64,000 bases of DNA from Spiroplasma endosymbiont of Asaphidion curtum (GTDB lineage: Bacteria; Bacillota_I; Bacilli_A; Mycoplasmatales; Nriv7). Numbering within the stretch: the stretch's first letter is position 1; every line of letters begins with the position of its first letter. The stretch is from the NCBI RefSeq assembly GCF_964031085.1, contig NZ_OZ035001.1, positions 868,001 to 932,000 of the forward strand, read 5' to 3'. Position numbers and translations under genes: made by a program. Shown piece by piece: positions 9,618 to 19,664 of the stretch. The notes below the pieces were generated by a model. It was not told where the DNA came from and made no database searches. It was given only the letters and a program-made list of their open reading frames with translations.

Positions 9618-9848
9618 ATGACGGTAAATTTAAAAGAATTTAATTGAGAACAAATCAAACAAACTTTCTGAGATTTATTTATTCAAATTACAACTATTCC
9701 GGCTCATATTAGTGGTGGTAAAGAAATTGATTTAACTCAAGAAACACTTTGACTTTTAATAGCAAACATTGCTTTTTGATTCTTAACAGCGATTATGGTG
9801 TGATTTATTCTAATGCTACTTTGGAAAACCATATCAGTATTTAGATAG
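9618..9848 (+). CDS. Plectrovirus small membrane protein, 76 residues
   Basis: An amphipathic N-terminal half rich in TGA-coded Trp is followed by one long membrane helix near the C terminus (ANIAFWFLTAIMVWFILML). It starts three bases after the previous stop. Probably a virion or assembly membrane protein; function unknown. Confidence 0.6.
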
Positions 9849-9859
9849 GGAAAAAATTA

Positions 9860-9994
9860 ATGTCAAGAAGTTACATTGTGATGCATTCCCAAAGAAATTC
9901 AAAATTAATTAGGAAAAAATATAATCGCGTTAAGGTTAATCGTGGTTTTAACAAATTTAAGAAAAACTTTGAATATAAATGATGAATGTTTTAA
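9860..9994 (+). CDS. Plectrovirus basic 44-residue protein
   Basis: Very basic (LIRKKYNRVKVNRGF, KFKKNFEYKWW) with no membrane helix. Short basic proteins of this kind can bind the viral single-stranded DNA, which is my inference. It sits just before the major coat gene, whose ribosome binding site begins directly after its stop. Confidence 0.55.
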
Positions 9995-10013
9995 AAAGAA
10001 AGGGGGTGATTAT

Positions 10014-10256
10014 ATGTTTGGAACTTTCTTAACAGAAGCACCAGCAGTAACAAAGATAACAGCTAGTGACGCGATGACTAAATTATGAAATGCAATTATA
10101 ACGGCTTTTACTAAAATGTGAGAGATTATTGCTGTTAATATGCCACAAGTCGGTAACTTCTTTGCTGACTACTGAATCTTCATTTTTCCATTTATTTTGG
10201 CAATATTCTTTATTTGCTTTAAAATGTTTGAAAAATTACTTGGAGCGGTACGCTAA
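10014..10256 (+). CDS. Plectrovirus major coat protein (putative)
   Basis: 80 residues with the layout of a filamentous-virus coat: a polar N-terminal half (FGTFLTEAPAVTKITASDA), a hydrophobic helix (WIFIFPFILAIFFICF) and a short basic end (KMFEKLLGAVR). It has the strongest ribosome binding site in the virus (AAAGGGGGTGAT), fitting a protein made in bulk. Helices should pack along the filament with the basic end facing the DNA. Unlike filamentous inovirus coats, I see no clear cleavable signal. Confidence 0.75.
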
Positions 10257-10280
10257 CAAAAAAATAAAGTGAGGTGCAAG

Positions 10281-11267
10281 ATGAAATTTTGCAAATGAAT
10301 AATAGAAAAAAATAACCATTTTATTGAATTAAATCGCACCTCATTTTTAATTTTATGACATTGAGGAGCAATTTGATATATTTACAACGGTTATTTTAAA
10401 AACATTGTAAGCTATTTATTTTTAGCAGGTTGTATTTTAATTTTTCTTTTTAAAATCGGTAATTTAACACAAATTAACAAAGTTATTAATTTCTTAAAAA
10501 ATTCACCATTAAATATTGTTATTGGTTCATTAGGAACTGGAAAAACTGCTTTTCTAGTATATGCATCAAAATTACTAAAAAAGAAAAAATATCATATCGC
10601 ATCAACCTTCCCATTACTAGAAACCCAAAAATTAAGTTTAGGTCATATGGGATTATTAGATTTTGATTATCCGGTATTGCCAGACAAAACCTTACTTTTA
10701 TGAGATGAAACCAACTTATTTTTAGAAGGTACTGATTGAGAAAAAAATAATACCAAAAACGAGGAAACCGGTATCCAAGAATATTTCGCTCTGGCACGGC
10801 ATTTTGGTCATATTGTGCTTGCTAGCGGCCAAAGAGATAAACATATTTGAGTTAAAGTTCGTGATATTGCCAATAATGTGATTGTGGGAATTCGTAAAAA
10901 ACCCGTTAATATTTTTCGCCCCTACTTAAAAGTCATCTATGGCACCTTTACGAGCATTGAAGAATATGAACGCTGACGAAACACCTTAATTGATGCTAAA
11001 AATAGCAAAAAGGGTCGTCGCATTAAATATCGTGATATTCCTGAACTTGATATTTATTTTTTTAAACTAAAAATTCCTCTACCAATATTAAACACTTACA
11101 ATTCTTTTTACCTGGCGTTTTTAAGAGATTACTTAAATTCAAAAGTAAATTCTGACTATGAAGACAAATACTATACTGACACAGCAATTGATTTAGAAGA
11201 CTTAGAATACTTAAAAATGGATAAATTCAGCAAATTTTTAAGAAAAATGAAAGAAAAGGAACAATAA
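10281..11267 (+). CDS. Zot-like morphogenesis ATPase
   Basis: 328 residues. Two hydrophobic segments lie in the first 70 residues, followed by the P-loop VIGSLGTGKTA near residue 80 and the Walker B TLLLWDETNLF near residue 137. HFGHIVLASGQRDKHIW follows as the sensor region. This is the Zot/pI family of filamentous phages, membrane ATPases that drive assembly and extrusion of the virion. The C-terminal part is soluble and charged. The ribosome binding site is GAGGTG eight bases upstream of ATG. Confidence 0.85.
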
Positions 11268-11270
11268 AAA

Positions 11271-11555
11271 ATGGAAAATCTTGCAAAAATGGCGGACTTT
11301 CTCGCTCAAATGCTTTATAAGGTCTTTGACTTAATTTGAAGTTTAGAAGTACCGGGGACAAATATTCAACTAATATTTCCTTTATTCTTAACGCTTGCTG
11401 TAGAATTTCTTATGGCAATTATTCTTGGATTTGGTAGTCAACAAGTTAATTTAGAAAAACAACGCCAATATGCTGTTAAAAATAAGGGGCGTTTAAGTGC
11501 GTGAGGAAAAGCTAAAAAACAAATAAAACCAATAAAAACAAAACAAGGTAAGTAA
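11271..11555 (+). CDS. Plectrovirus membrane protein, 94 residues
   Basis: A central membrane helix (IFPLFLTLAVEFLMAIIL) lies between a short N-terminal helix and a basic C-terminal tail ending KKQIKPIKTKQGK. It starts three bases after the ATPase gene and two bases before the next gene, so it is in the same transcript. Probably part of the assembly or exit complex; no family recognised. Confidence 0.6.
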
Positions 11556-11557
11556 CA

Positions 11558-11806
11558 ATGTTTAAACTAATTATTATTTTTATCTTAATAACTGTTCTTG
11601 GATTATTAGCTGGTAGTCATTTTGAAACTTTAACGAACTATATTATCGAAGGGCTTGCCAATTTCCAAAAGTTTATTACTAGCAATTTAACAATTTTAGA
11701 ACTATTTAAACCAATGGCACGAACGTTTTCGCAACACCCAATTTTTACCATTCTTGGTGTAACTTGTGTACTGATTGCTTTATTTATTGTGATTAAAGGA
11801 CGATAA
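11558..11806 (+). CDS. Plectrovirus membrane protein, 82 residues
   Basis: Two hydrophobic helices, at residues 2-20 (FKLIIIFILITVLGLLAG) and 62-80 (FTILGVTCVLIALFIVI), with a polar segment between. The first could act as a signal sequence. It lies between the 11271 and 11829 genes with almost no spacing. Function unknown. Confidence 0.65.
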   Translation: MFKLIIIFILITVLGLLAGSHFETLTNYIIEGLANFQKFITSNLTILELFKPMARTFSQHPIFTILGVTCVLIALFIVIKGR

Positions 11807-11828
11807 AAAATATGAAAGAAGAATTAAA

Positions 11829-12221
11829 ATGAAAAAACTTTTAGGAAAATTATTTAAAAAAGATAATTCAAAAGAAAAAATGCCATTAAAATTAAGAATT
11901 AAAAATTCTTTTAAAAAACAGTGATTAAAAATAGTATTAAGTATCATTTTCATCTTTATAAGCTTATTAATTTGTGCATTAACAGTAATCGATACTAAAT
12001 GAATAACCGGAACAAGTGACGAATTTAATGATTTTATGAGTAAAGAAATGATTAATTTCTTTGGCAAGTTCAATAGTGGTATTATGCTCGCGGGAATATT
12101 TGTTTTCTGATGAGGCGGAGCAATATATTTTGCAATTAAATTTGAAAAATTAATCCGCGTTATTATTCAGAAAATTAAAGCAAAAAGAGCCTTGAAAAAT
12201 GAAATCAAACAAGCTCATTAA
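11829..12221 (+). CDS. Plectrovirus membrane protein, 130 residues
   Basis: The N terminus is strongly basic (KKLLGKLFKKDNSKEK), then come two membrane helices (LKIVLSIIFIFISLLICALT and GIMLAGIFVFWWGGAIYFAI) and a basic tail. An ATG at 11812 in another frame closes after ten codons, so 11829 is chosen. It overlaps the next gene by 23 bases. Function unknown. Confidence 0.6.
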
Positions 12222-12471
12222 TTCTTTAAAAAAATATTGATGGAGAATTTTGCCTTACATTTTTATGATTATTATCTTTTTCATTCCATTTTTAAAATTG
12301 GAAATTAATGATTTGAAATTATTATATGAAAAATTTGAAGCATTAATTTCACTTATGATACTAGGATATTTAGATATATGCATTACAATAGCGGTAGTTA
12401 TAAACTGTAGCATTGAGTGACTTATTAAAAAAATCAAAACTAAAAGAACAACGAAAAATAAAATATTTTAA
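12199..12471 (+). CDS. Plectrovirus membrane protein, 90 residues
   Basis: Begins inside the previous gene in a different frame. Two membrane helices are visible (RILPYIFMIIIFFIPFLKL and ALISLMILGYLDICITIAVV), with basic ends. The topology resembles the 130-residue protein before it, and the two may work as a pair. Function unknown. Confidence 0.6.
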
Positions 12472-12486
12472 AAAGGAGTGGTAAAA

Positions 12487-14346
12487 ATGTTTATGAAAAT
12501 ATTTACCGTGTTAATTATTGGTTTCAATAACATTTTTACCATTCCCCAAAACATTAACAATGACAAAACAACAGTACAATCACTAATTAGAAATAAAAGA
12601 GAAAGCAAAGAAACTTATGAATTAAACTTAAAAAAAGGATTTGTTTACTTAGTAAAAAATAGATGAAAAAAACCTACTACTGATATAAAATGAGATTTAT
12701 ATATACATACACAACAATGACCAATAAATATGCCAAACTGAATAAAAATTGATAAAATATCTCCAATTAACGAAAAGACAATACATAGCATAATAGATAA
12801 TTACCATGCAAAAAACGAAAATATTATTGATGAACTTACAAAACTCAACTTTAATATCAAGTATGAAGAAATTGAAAACGGTAATATTCAAAAAAAGGAA
12901 ATCTTTAATCTAAAAGTAACAATATTAAGAAATCCTACTTGAACACAACTAATAACAAAAATTGAAGGTCAAATAAGACCATCAACTGATATTGATTTAC
13001 CAGAAAAAACCACCAAATTTGATGGCAACCATAACTATAACGATGTTGTTGATAATCTTGATTACTTAATGATTCATCGTGGTGATTTTGATAAATTTAA
13101 TTACTCTTATCTCTATTGAACGCCAATATTTAATTTCATTAACACCTTAGAAAAAGGTTATTACAAAGAATTTATCATTAAAAACCATGGTTTTAAAGAT
13201 GAAAGCTATTTTCATCATAAGACTTCTAGTAGTGAGAATGAAATTAATAAGAATGTTTTAAAAATTAAAGCTTTTAATAAAACCTTAATCGCAGGTAATA
13301 ACTATTTACAATTATTACATGGTGAAAGTGAAATATGAAAATATGATACGGCAAATACTAACGATTATTACCTAATTAAGTACCTTTTTGGTACCTTAAA
13401 TTATCTTAATGTTAAATTTAGTTTTTTGAGATACGACCCTGAATTAAAAAATGACATTTACCTTTATTTTAAAAACAACATACCTAGTATTAACAACAGC
13501 GATTACAAAAATGTTTTTGACGAAATCTACGAAATTCTTGGCAATTTCTTTGCAAGTTTATTTTATGCTACTTTTGATATGGATGAAAACACTCATACAG
13601 AAATTGATTTTAAAGGTGTAGAAAATTATAAGAAGGATTATTTTATTCAAATCGGTTTCTTTTACCGTTCATTAATTACCTTTTATCCCAAAAAATACTT
13701 AGTAAATATTATAGGAAACTCAGAATTATTACTAAGAAGTTATTTCTTTACTTTTGATAAAAAATCGCACCAAGAGAATTATAATGCCATTAAAAACAAC
13801 AATAGCATTTATCAAATTGATTTTAATGTTCTTAAATCTTATGACAATAAACTAATTAAATTGTCAGCCAGTAACACTGCTAATAATATTAATTATCTTA
13901 ACACCGACATTGATATTCGCTATGGTATTAATATTTTTACCTTGACTTTTCCGCTTTATCATAAAGGCAATATCTCTAACTACAATTTTAAAATTTATGA
14001 CTTTAATGTCTTAAATTCCACGGCGTTTATACCTGATGGCTCAACCAACTCAGAATGAGATGATTTAATTCCGCCAGCAAATTGCAAATATTCTGGACGA
14101 TGAATACCAACTTTTAATGACATTGGCTGTGCCATTCAAAATGCTGGCATCAAAATGATAAACTGAATGCTCGCTGCTTCACAAATCATTACGATTTTAC
14201 GACCATTAGCAATCATTGCAAAAGCAACAGTTAACTTTTCAACTGCCATTTTTCCAATTTTTAAAATGGTGCCCGCCTTTTACTATACCTTTCAGTTTTT
14301 AATCGGTTTTGCCATTTTTCTAATGATTTTAAGGATTTTCGTATAA
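12487..14346 (+). CDS. Plectrovirus large surface/adsorption-type protein
   Basis: 619 residues, the largest viral protein. An N-terminal hydrophobic segment (FMKIFTVLIIGFNNIF) looks like a signal sequence. A long polar, aromatic ectodomain follows, and the last 110 residues contain two or three membrane helices (IITILRPLAIIAKATV, FQFLIGFAIFLMILRIF). This is the layout of a pIII-type minor coat protein, tail-anchored with an exposed receptor-binding head. It probably corresponds to the long ORF1 product of SpV1. The ribosome binding site is AAAAAGGAG. A homologous C-terminal fragment lies at 5278-5898. Confidence 0.75.
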
Positions 14347-14351
14347 TATAT

Positions 14352-15433
14352 GCTGAATTATACTTGTAAGTGCAAGTAAATAAAATTGCAAAAAATCTCA
14401 TATAAAAATTTCATGATGCTAAGTTTATTTTAGAAAAAACAAAGCAAGGAGTTTTTATATGGGTTACAAACATCTTGGCATATATGAAAGAATTTATATT
14501 GAGAATCAATTGAAGTTTAAAGTAAAAATTAGTGAAATAGCTAAAAATCTTAATCGAAGTATTAGTACTATTATTCGAGAAGTCAATAGAAATAAAGATA
14601 GTAATCATTATTTTTCATTAATTGCACAAAATAAAGCAGAAAACAGAAAACAATCACATGTTTATTTTCATAAGTTTAAAAATAGAGAATTAGTAAAATA
14701 TGTACAACAAAAATTACTATTAGGTTGATCGCCTGAACAAATTTATGGCAGAATTAAAAATTTTCATAAAGAATGAATTATTAGTTTTAAAACAATTTAC
14801 AATTGAATTTATTCTGGATTACTTGAAAAAGTTACTAATAAAAATTTAAGAAGAAAAGGTAAGAAACGAAAATCTCAAGAAAATCGCGGTAAATTTAATG
14901 GTAAATCAATTAAAGAACGAAATATTAATGTTAATAATCGTATAACTGTTGGTCATTGAGAAGGTGATACTGTAGTATCATCACGAGGTAAAAGTAAATC
15001 ATGTTTAATAACTTTAGTTGAAAGAACATCAAGATTTACTTTAGCAATGTTAGTTGAAAATAGAACTACTAAAGTTGTTAACGAAAACATTAGCCATTAT
15101 TTATCAATTCTTCCAAATAATCTTGTTAAGACTATAACATTTGATAGGGGTAAAGAATTTTCTAATTGACAACAACTTGAAAAAAATTTAAATGTGAAAA
15201 TTTATTTTGCTAATGCGTATTCGCCTTGACAAAGAGGTACTAATGAAAATACTAATGGTTTAATTAGAGAAAAATTTCCTAAAAAATTTAATTTTTCAAA
15301 TACTACTAAAAATGCAGTTCATAAATTTATATTGTCTTTAAACCAAAGACCAAGAAAAATACTAAATTATCTTTCACCAATCGAATATTTGGTTAGAAAA
15401 ATAATTTAGTTGCACTTAACTTTACAATTTGGC
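14352..15433 (+). mobile_element. IS30-family element, full length
   Basis: 1082 bp, transposase 14459-15409 (316 residues) with no internal stop other than TGA=Trp. The left end lies six bases after the viral stop codon. The flanks ATAT and ATTT do not match, so the right flank has been rearranged. The 69 bases between it and IS5-B (15434-15502) hold no gene. Confidence 0.9.
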
Positions 15434-15502
15434 ATTTAAATAATAAAATTATATTTAAGTTATTTTTTATTTACAAAGGATAAATATTAGCGTATTTATA
15501 TT

Positions 15503-17495
15503 AGACTTGGTACATAACCTTTAATTTTATCTACTATTTTGATAATATTATTTCCTAGGTGAAGTACAAATGTTAGATAAATACAAAGACGAAAATGAAT
15601 TTTATAGTCTAATAGGCATAAAATATAAAACTTTCATGAAAATGGTAGAAATTTTAAAAGAAGCTGAAGCTAAACAAAAACAAATTGGTGGTAGACCAAA
15701 TAAATTATCAATAGAGCAAAGATTACTTATGACTTTAGAATATTGAAAAGAATATAGTACATATCGTATTATTGCAAAAAAATATAATATTAGTCATGTT
15801 AGTTGTATTCGTAATATCTTTTGAGTTGAAAATATTCTAATAAAAAATAGTCACTTTCATATACCTGGCAAAAAGATATTATTGGAAAATAAGGGTACTA
15901 ATAATAATTTATTAGCAATTGATGCTACAGAAATTCCAATTGAAAGAATTAAAAAAAACTAAAATTATTATTTTCTGGTAAGAAAAGGCAACATTCATTA
16001 AAATCGCAAATAATTATTGATTTATTTAACAATAAAATTATTTCAGTAGATTTTTGTTATGGCAGTATTCATGATTATAAGTTATTTTTAAAATCAAATA
16101 CACTTATAAATCCAAAATTAGAATTAATTGCTGATTCAGGATATCAAGGTTTGCAAAATGTTCATAAAAATACATTAGACTTCTTGCATTACTTATTTAT
16201 TAAACAAAATTCCTATAAAATATATTTAAAATAGAAATTATAAGGAATTTAAGATTATGAAATTTGATAAATTTAATTTTATTAATGATAAAGAATTATT
16301 ACGATTAACTGGAATAAAGCAAAGTACTTTTAATAAAATGTTAAATATTTTAAAAGAAGCTGAGTTAAAAAAGTTTAAAAGAGGTGGTAAAAATAATAAA
16401 TTATCATTAGAAAATAGATTATTGATGACTTTATCATATTGACGAGAATATCGTACTTATTTTCATCTTGGTAAAAGTTTTGATATTAGTGAAGCTAGTT
16501 GTTATCGAAATATCAAGTGAATTGAAGATATTTTAATCAAACATCCTGATTTTCAACAACTTGCTGGTAAAAAAGCATTAATAAATGATTATTTTAATGA
16601 TAAAACAATTATTATTGATGCTACAGAAACACCCATTCAACGCCCAAAAAAAGACAAAAACAATCTTATTCAGGAAAAAAGAAAAAACACACTATTAAAA
16701 CACAAGTAATTATTGAAAAAGAAAGCAAAATAATTATTGCAACAAATTTTTCTCTCGGTAAAAAGCATGATTTTTGTTTATTTAAAGAATCAAAAATCCC
16801 AATTTTAAAAAATACTAAATTAATAGTTGATAATGGTTATCAAGGAATACAAAAAATTCATAGTAATGTTCTAATACCTAAGAAAAAAACAAAGAAAAAC
16901 CCTTTAAATAAAGAACAAAAACATAATAATAAATTAATTTCAAAAATGAGAATTATTATTGAAAATATTTTTGCTATTCTTAAAAAATTTAAAATTATTA
17001 CTGAAAAATATCGTAATCGTAGAAAACGATTTAGTTTAAGATTTAATTTAATTGCTTCAATTTATAATTTGCAATTATAGATAACATAAAATATTTATTT
17101 AAAATTAAATTTAAATAATAAAATAATTTTTTGTTGTGTCAAAATTTACACATTTAATAAAATCCATAAGTATTAACCTAATAAAAGTTAGAAATTACTA
17201 TATAGTATTTTTTATTTACAAATAATTTGTAATTATTTTAATAAGTAATGCAAGAAGTCTATTATTGCCAATTAAAAAGAGTAAAAATAATCCTTTAAAT
17301 CCAGATAAAAAGGAATATAATAGCTTTTTAAGTAAAGTTAGAATTGCCATTGAACATGTTTTTGCTAGATTAAAAAGATTTAAAATACTAGTTTATCGTT
17401 ATCGCAATAAGATTAGAAGATTTGGATTACGATTTAACTTAATTTCAGGAATATATAATTTTGAATTAAGCTAGTTATAGTTATGTACCAAGTCT
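15503..17495 (+). mobile_element. IS5-B, interrupted by IS5-A
   Basis: IS5-B is about 905 bp with ends AGACTTGGTACATAAC and GTTATGTACCAAGTCT. Frame A (15570-15962) starts MLDKYKDENEFYSLIG, with the HTH-like part GGRPNKLSIEQRLL, and ends after LLAIDATEIPIERIKKN. A -1 slip on the A8 run at 15951-15958 would continue into the second frame (LLFSGKKRQHSLK, GSIHDYKLF, ADSGYQGLQ) with the remaining acidic residues of the DDE site. The IS5-A insertion at 16177 breaks the second frame. Sequence resumes at LLPIKKSKNNPLN and ends at 17474. Confidence 0.88.
16177..17260 (+). mobile_element. IS5-A, full length, inside IS5-B
   Basis: 1084 bp. The first frame (16257-16709) carries IDATETPIQRPKKDK. Slipping -1 on the A7 run at 16646-16652 continues as RQKQSYSGKKKKHTIK, then NFSLGKKHDFCLF, VDNGYQGIQ and MRIIIENIFAIL to the stop at 17080. 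The two frames together form one DDE transposase of about 274 residues, as in IS5-family groups with programmed frameshifting. The flanks share ATT, and an uninterrupted IS5-B at 32307 confirms the ancestral junction. Confidence 0.92.
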
Positions 17496-17497
17496 AA

Positions 17498-17900
17498 TCT
17501 TAAACAAATAATAAAAAATCATTCACAAAACTTTCATATGATTCAAAAGGCATTTAAAGATTTTTTAATTGTTCTTTTTGATATTGTTCCACAAGATAAA
17601 AATATTGGTATGAAATTAGTTGAAGATTATTGACCGTTTTTAAGTGATTATGCTCCTAACATTGTTAATTTATTATTAAAAGAACAAGTTAGTAGTATTA
17701 TGAAAGTATTAAATCAGATTAATAATGTCTTTAATACGCTTAATAGCATTTTCTTTTTAGGAATACCTACTGTGATTTTAGGAGCTATTTATAAATTAGC
17801 ATCAAGTTTTTTTATAAATATGATCAAGACCGATCAGGGAAAGGGAGTATATTTCTTTATTAGGTTGTATATTTATCCTGAGGGTTTTGAACCGTTATAA
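17498..17900 (+). pseudogene. C-terminal fragment of an unrecognised membrane or lipoprotein gene
   Basis: The frame is open from the IS5-B end to a stop at 17900 (about 133 residues) with no start codon that makes sense; an ATG at 17700 is internal. It reads LIVLFDIVPQDKNIGMKL, then a hydrophobic helix NSIFFLGIPTVILGAIYKLA near the end. The 5' part has been lost at the IS5-B boundary. I do not recognise the family. Confidence 0.5.
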
Positions 17901-18193
17901 TAAATAAAAAGATTTTCTTGAAAGGTAACAGTTAGTTTAATTGTTACCTTTAAATTTAATGTGAAAAATTGGCAAACTTGTAATATCTACATATGTTGAA
18001 GACCAGTCAAGAAAAATTATTTTTAGTGAAAATTTGAAAAATATTTTATAATTAAATTCCAAACCAAGAATATTACAGATTAAAATTTGGAGAAAGGAAT
18101 TTTTATTGTTCAGTTTGTTTTTAATTAATTTAAATATCTTTGCATATATAAATGTCAATATATTAAATAATAAGTAAAAAGGAGTATACAATA
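17901..18193. other. Intergenic region before the repeat lipoprotein
   Basis: AT-rich with no credible gene. GGAG at 18181-18184 is the ribosome binding site that supports the TTG start at 18194. The promoter is not clear. Confidence 0.4.
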
Positions 18194-19258
18194 TTGAAAA
18201 AGTTATTAAATTTATTAAGTGCAGTAAATTTAGTTGTTATTGAGTTAATTTCAGTTGTTAGTTGTGGGAGCGAGTCTAAAGTTAAAAAAAATGTTACTGA
18301 AACACCTAAATCAGTAGCAGAAACAATTAATCATGAACCTGGATTAGAAGCACCTAAATCAGTAGCAGAAACAATTAATCATGAGCCTGGATTAGAAGCA
18401 CCTAAATCAGTAGCAGAAACAATTAATCATGAACCTGGATTAGAAGCACCTAAATCAGTAGCAGAAACAATTAATCATGAACCTGGATTAGAAGCACCTA
18501 AATCAGTAGCAGAAACAATTAATCATGAACCTGGATTAGAAGCACCTAAATCAGTAGCAGAAACAATTAATCATGAACCTGATTTAGGTGCTTCTAATTC
18601 TAATAATTTCAAATTTGATATAAGTGAAATTACTAAAAAAGAAATATTTTTAGATGAAACATCTAATGATGAATTTTTAACAAAACAGTCAATTCTGGAA
18701 ACAGATATTAGTGAAAAAGTAAAAAGGGCAATTTTAGAACTTTTAAAAAAAATTAATAATTCTTTAACTGAAAATGATTTTATCGTTGATTTTAGTCAAA
18801 ATTTTCCAGTTGACATAAGAAATAAAACAAATATTTTTATTAAAGCAAAGATTAGTGAAAAAAATAATAATAACAATAATGTCGAAATAATAATAAATAT
18901 TAAAAGAAAACTTTATGCAAATGTTAAAATTATATCAATTGAATCTCCTCAAAAAATAATTGCTAACGATCCAAAAAAAGTTACTAAAGAAGAATTAAAA
19001 ACAGCATTATTGCCAGAAATTTTAAAATCATTAGAAAAATTAAATCCTGGATTTCCTAATACTGTAAATAAAAATTATATATCAATCAAAAAATTTGAAA
19101 TAGAAGATATAAATTTTCCCCTTGATTTATCTTCTGAAAAAATATTAACAAAGCTTAATATTAATTTTAAATTTATGAGTGGTATGATACCAATTGCAGT
19201 GTTTGCTCCAAAGATAAATTTAAATAATTTTAAATTACCGATGGCATTAAAAAATTAG
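18194..19258 (+). CDS. Spiralin-like lipoprotein with 16-residue repeats
   Basis: 354 residues from a TTG start nine bases after GGAG. The signal MKKLLNLLSAVNLVVIE ends at lipobox SVVSC. Six tandem copies of a 16-residue unit, APKSVAETINHEPGLE, follow (residues about 40-135). The rest holds two related domains: one around EKVKRAILELLKKINNSLT, and one with ISIESPQKIIANDPKKVT followed by EELKTALLPEIL, the spiralin-type motif also present in the lipoprotein at 6969-7631 (SIESPKKLIVKNPKKVT). The two proteins share this core but carry unrelated repeat stalks. Probably a surface protein facing the host. Confidence 0.8.
   Translation: MKKLLNLLSAVNLVVIELISVVSCGSESKVKKNVTETPKSVAETINHEPGLEAPKSVAETINHEPGLEAPKSVAETINHEPGLEAPKSVAETINHEPGLEAPKSVAETINHEPGLEAPKSVAETINHEPDLGASNSNNFKFDISEITKKEIFLDETSNDEFLTKQSILETDISEKVKRAILELLKKINNSLTENDFIVDFSQNFPVDIRNKTNIFIKAKISEKNNNNNNVEIIINIKRKLYANVKIISIESPQKIIANDPKKVTKEELKTALLPEILKSLEKLNPGFPNTVNKNYISIKKFEIEDINFPLDLSSEKILTKLNINFKFMSGMIPIAVFAPKINLNNFKLPMALKN
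18303..18592 (+). repeat. 48-bp coding tandem repeat (six units)
   Basis: Six nearly identical 48-bp units (CCTAAATCAGTAGCAGAAAC and onward) differ mainly at one GAACCT/GAGCCT codon. The last unit diverges (GATTTAGGTGCT). Units are in frame, so copy-number change would alter stalk length without breaking the protein. Confidence 0.92.
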
Positions 19259-19297
19259 TTAAATATAAAGAAGGATTGTAAATTTTGATTTATTTTT

Positions 19298-19325
19298 AAA
19301 AAAAGGTTGTAAAAAACCTTTTTTA
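19298..19325 (+). terminator. Terminator of the repeat lipoprotein
   Basis: AAAAGGTTGTAAAAAACCTTTTTT forms a hairpin with a T-run, 40 bases after the stop. Confidence 0.75.
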
Positions 19326-19339
19326 CTTGGTATGCTTTT

Positions 19340-19420
19340 TTATTACTTCAATTAGTAGTAAATTCCGGAGCATTATCAATTCTAATTCGTTTAATTGTTA
19401 TCCCAGCTCGCTAAAATCTT
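19340..19420 (-). pseudogene. Remnant of the plectrovirus transposase
   Basis: On the minus strand this resembles the LRNDNAPEFTTTNWS segment of the viral transposase at 5899-6886 (for example AATTCCGGAGCATTATCAAT). It is diverged and broken. The stretch 19421-19598 holds nothing recognisable. Confidence 0.55.
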
Positions 19421-19598
19421 TTATTGTTCTTGATGGGTTATTAATTGCATGCCAACAAAATGTTACTGCCAAAAGAAAGTTTTTTCTAAAAAGTTTATAA
19501 AAAAACCAAATGTACTAACCGGCTGTGGTTGCGATAAAAAATTAGCAATCTTGTAATATATCAGAAACTTAGGATAAGAACAAGAGGTTTATTAAATA

Positions 19599-19664
19599 AG
19601 GGCGCATAAAGTTTTGTTAGGTAGGTAAATGTTTGAATAAGTATTAAGACAGTCAGCAATGATT
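19599..19664 (+). repeat. Plectrovirus-associated repeat, copy 4
   Basis: GGGCGCATAAAGTTTTGTTAGGT, then TTTGAATAAGTATTAAGACAGTCAGCAATGAT, matching 8397-8460 closely. It is cut on the right by an IS5-A end at 19665. Confidence 0.75.

Larger units (their letters stand above)
8397..14346 (+). mobile_element. SpV1-type plectrovirus prophage, structural genes complete
   Basis: Eleven closely packed or overlapping plus-strand genes follow an untranslated region: several small proteins, the major coat protein, a Zot-like ATPase, four small membrane proteins and one large adsorption-type protein. None has an internal stop. No transposase or replication gene lies in this block; the only transposase nearby is the frameshifted one at 5899-6886. 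The right end is cut by an IS30 element six bases after the last stop codon. Confidence 0.85.

Noticed and set aside
9419-9658. Antisense ORFs across the virus genes (also 10519-10797 and 11780-12073)
   Set aside because: They overlap well-supported plus-strand viral genes with proper starts and spacing and show no motif.
14411-14608. A 65-residue ORF starting MITIFISIDFSNNSTN, seen antisense to every IS30 copy
   Set aside because: It recurs only because the IS30 recurs; it lies antisense to the transposase N terminus and has no ribosome binding site.
17937-18191. An 84-residue minus-strand ORF before the repeat lipoprotein
   Set aside because: AT-driven hydrophobic composition, no ribosome binding site, and it occupies the lipoprotein's upstream region.
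18303-18592. Regular 48-bp repeats as a possible CRISPR array
   Set aside because: Units are contiguous with no unique spacers and remain in frame within the lipoprotein.
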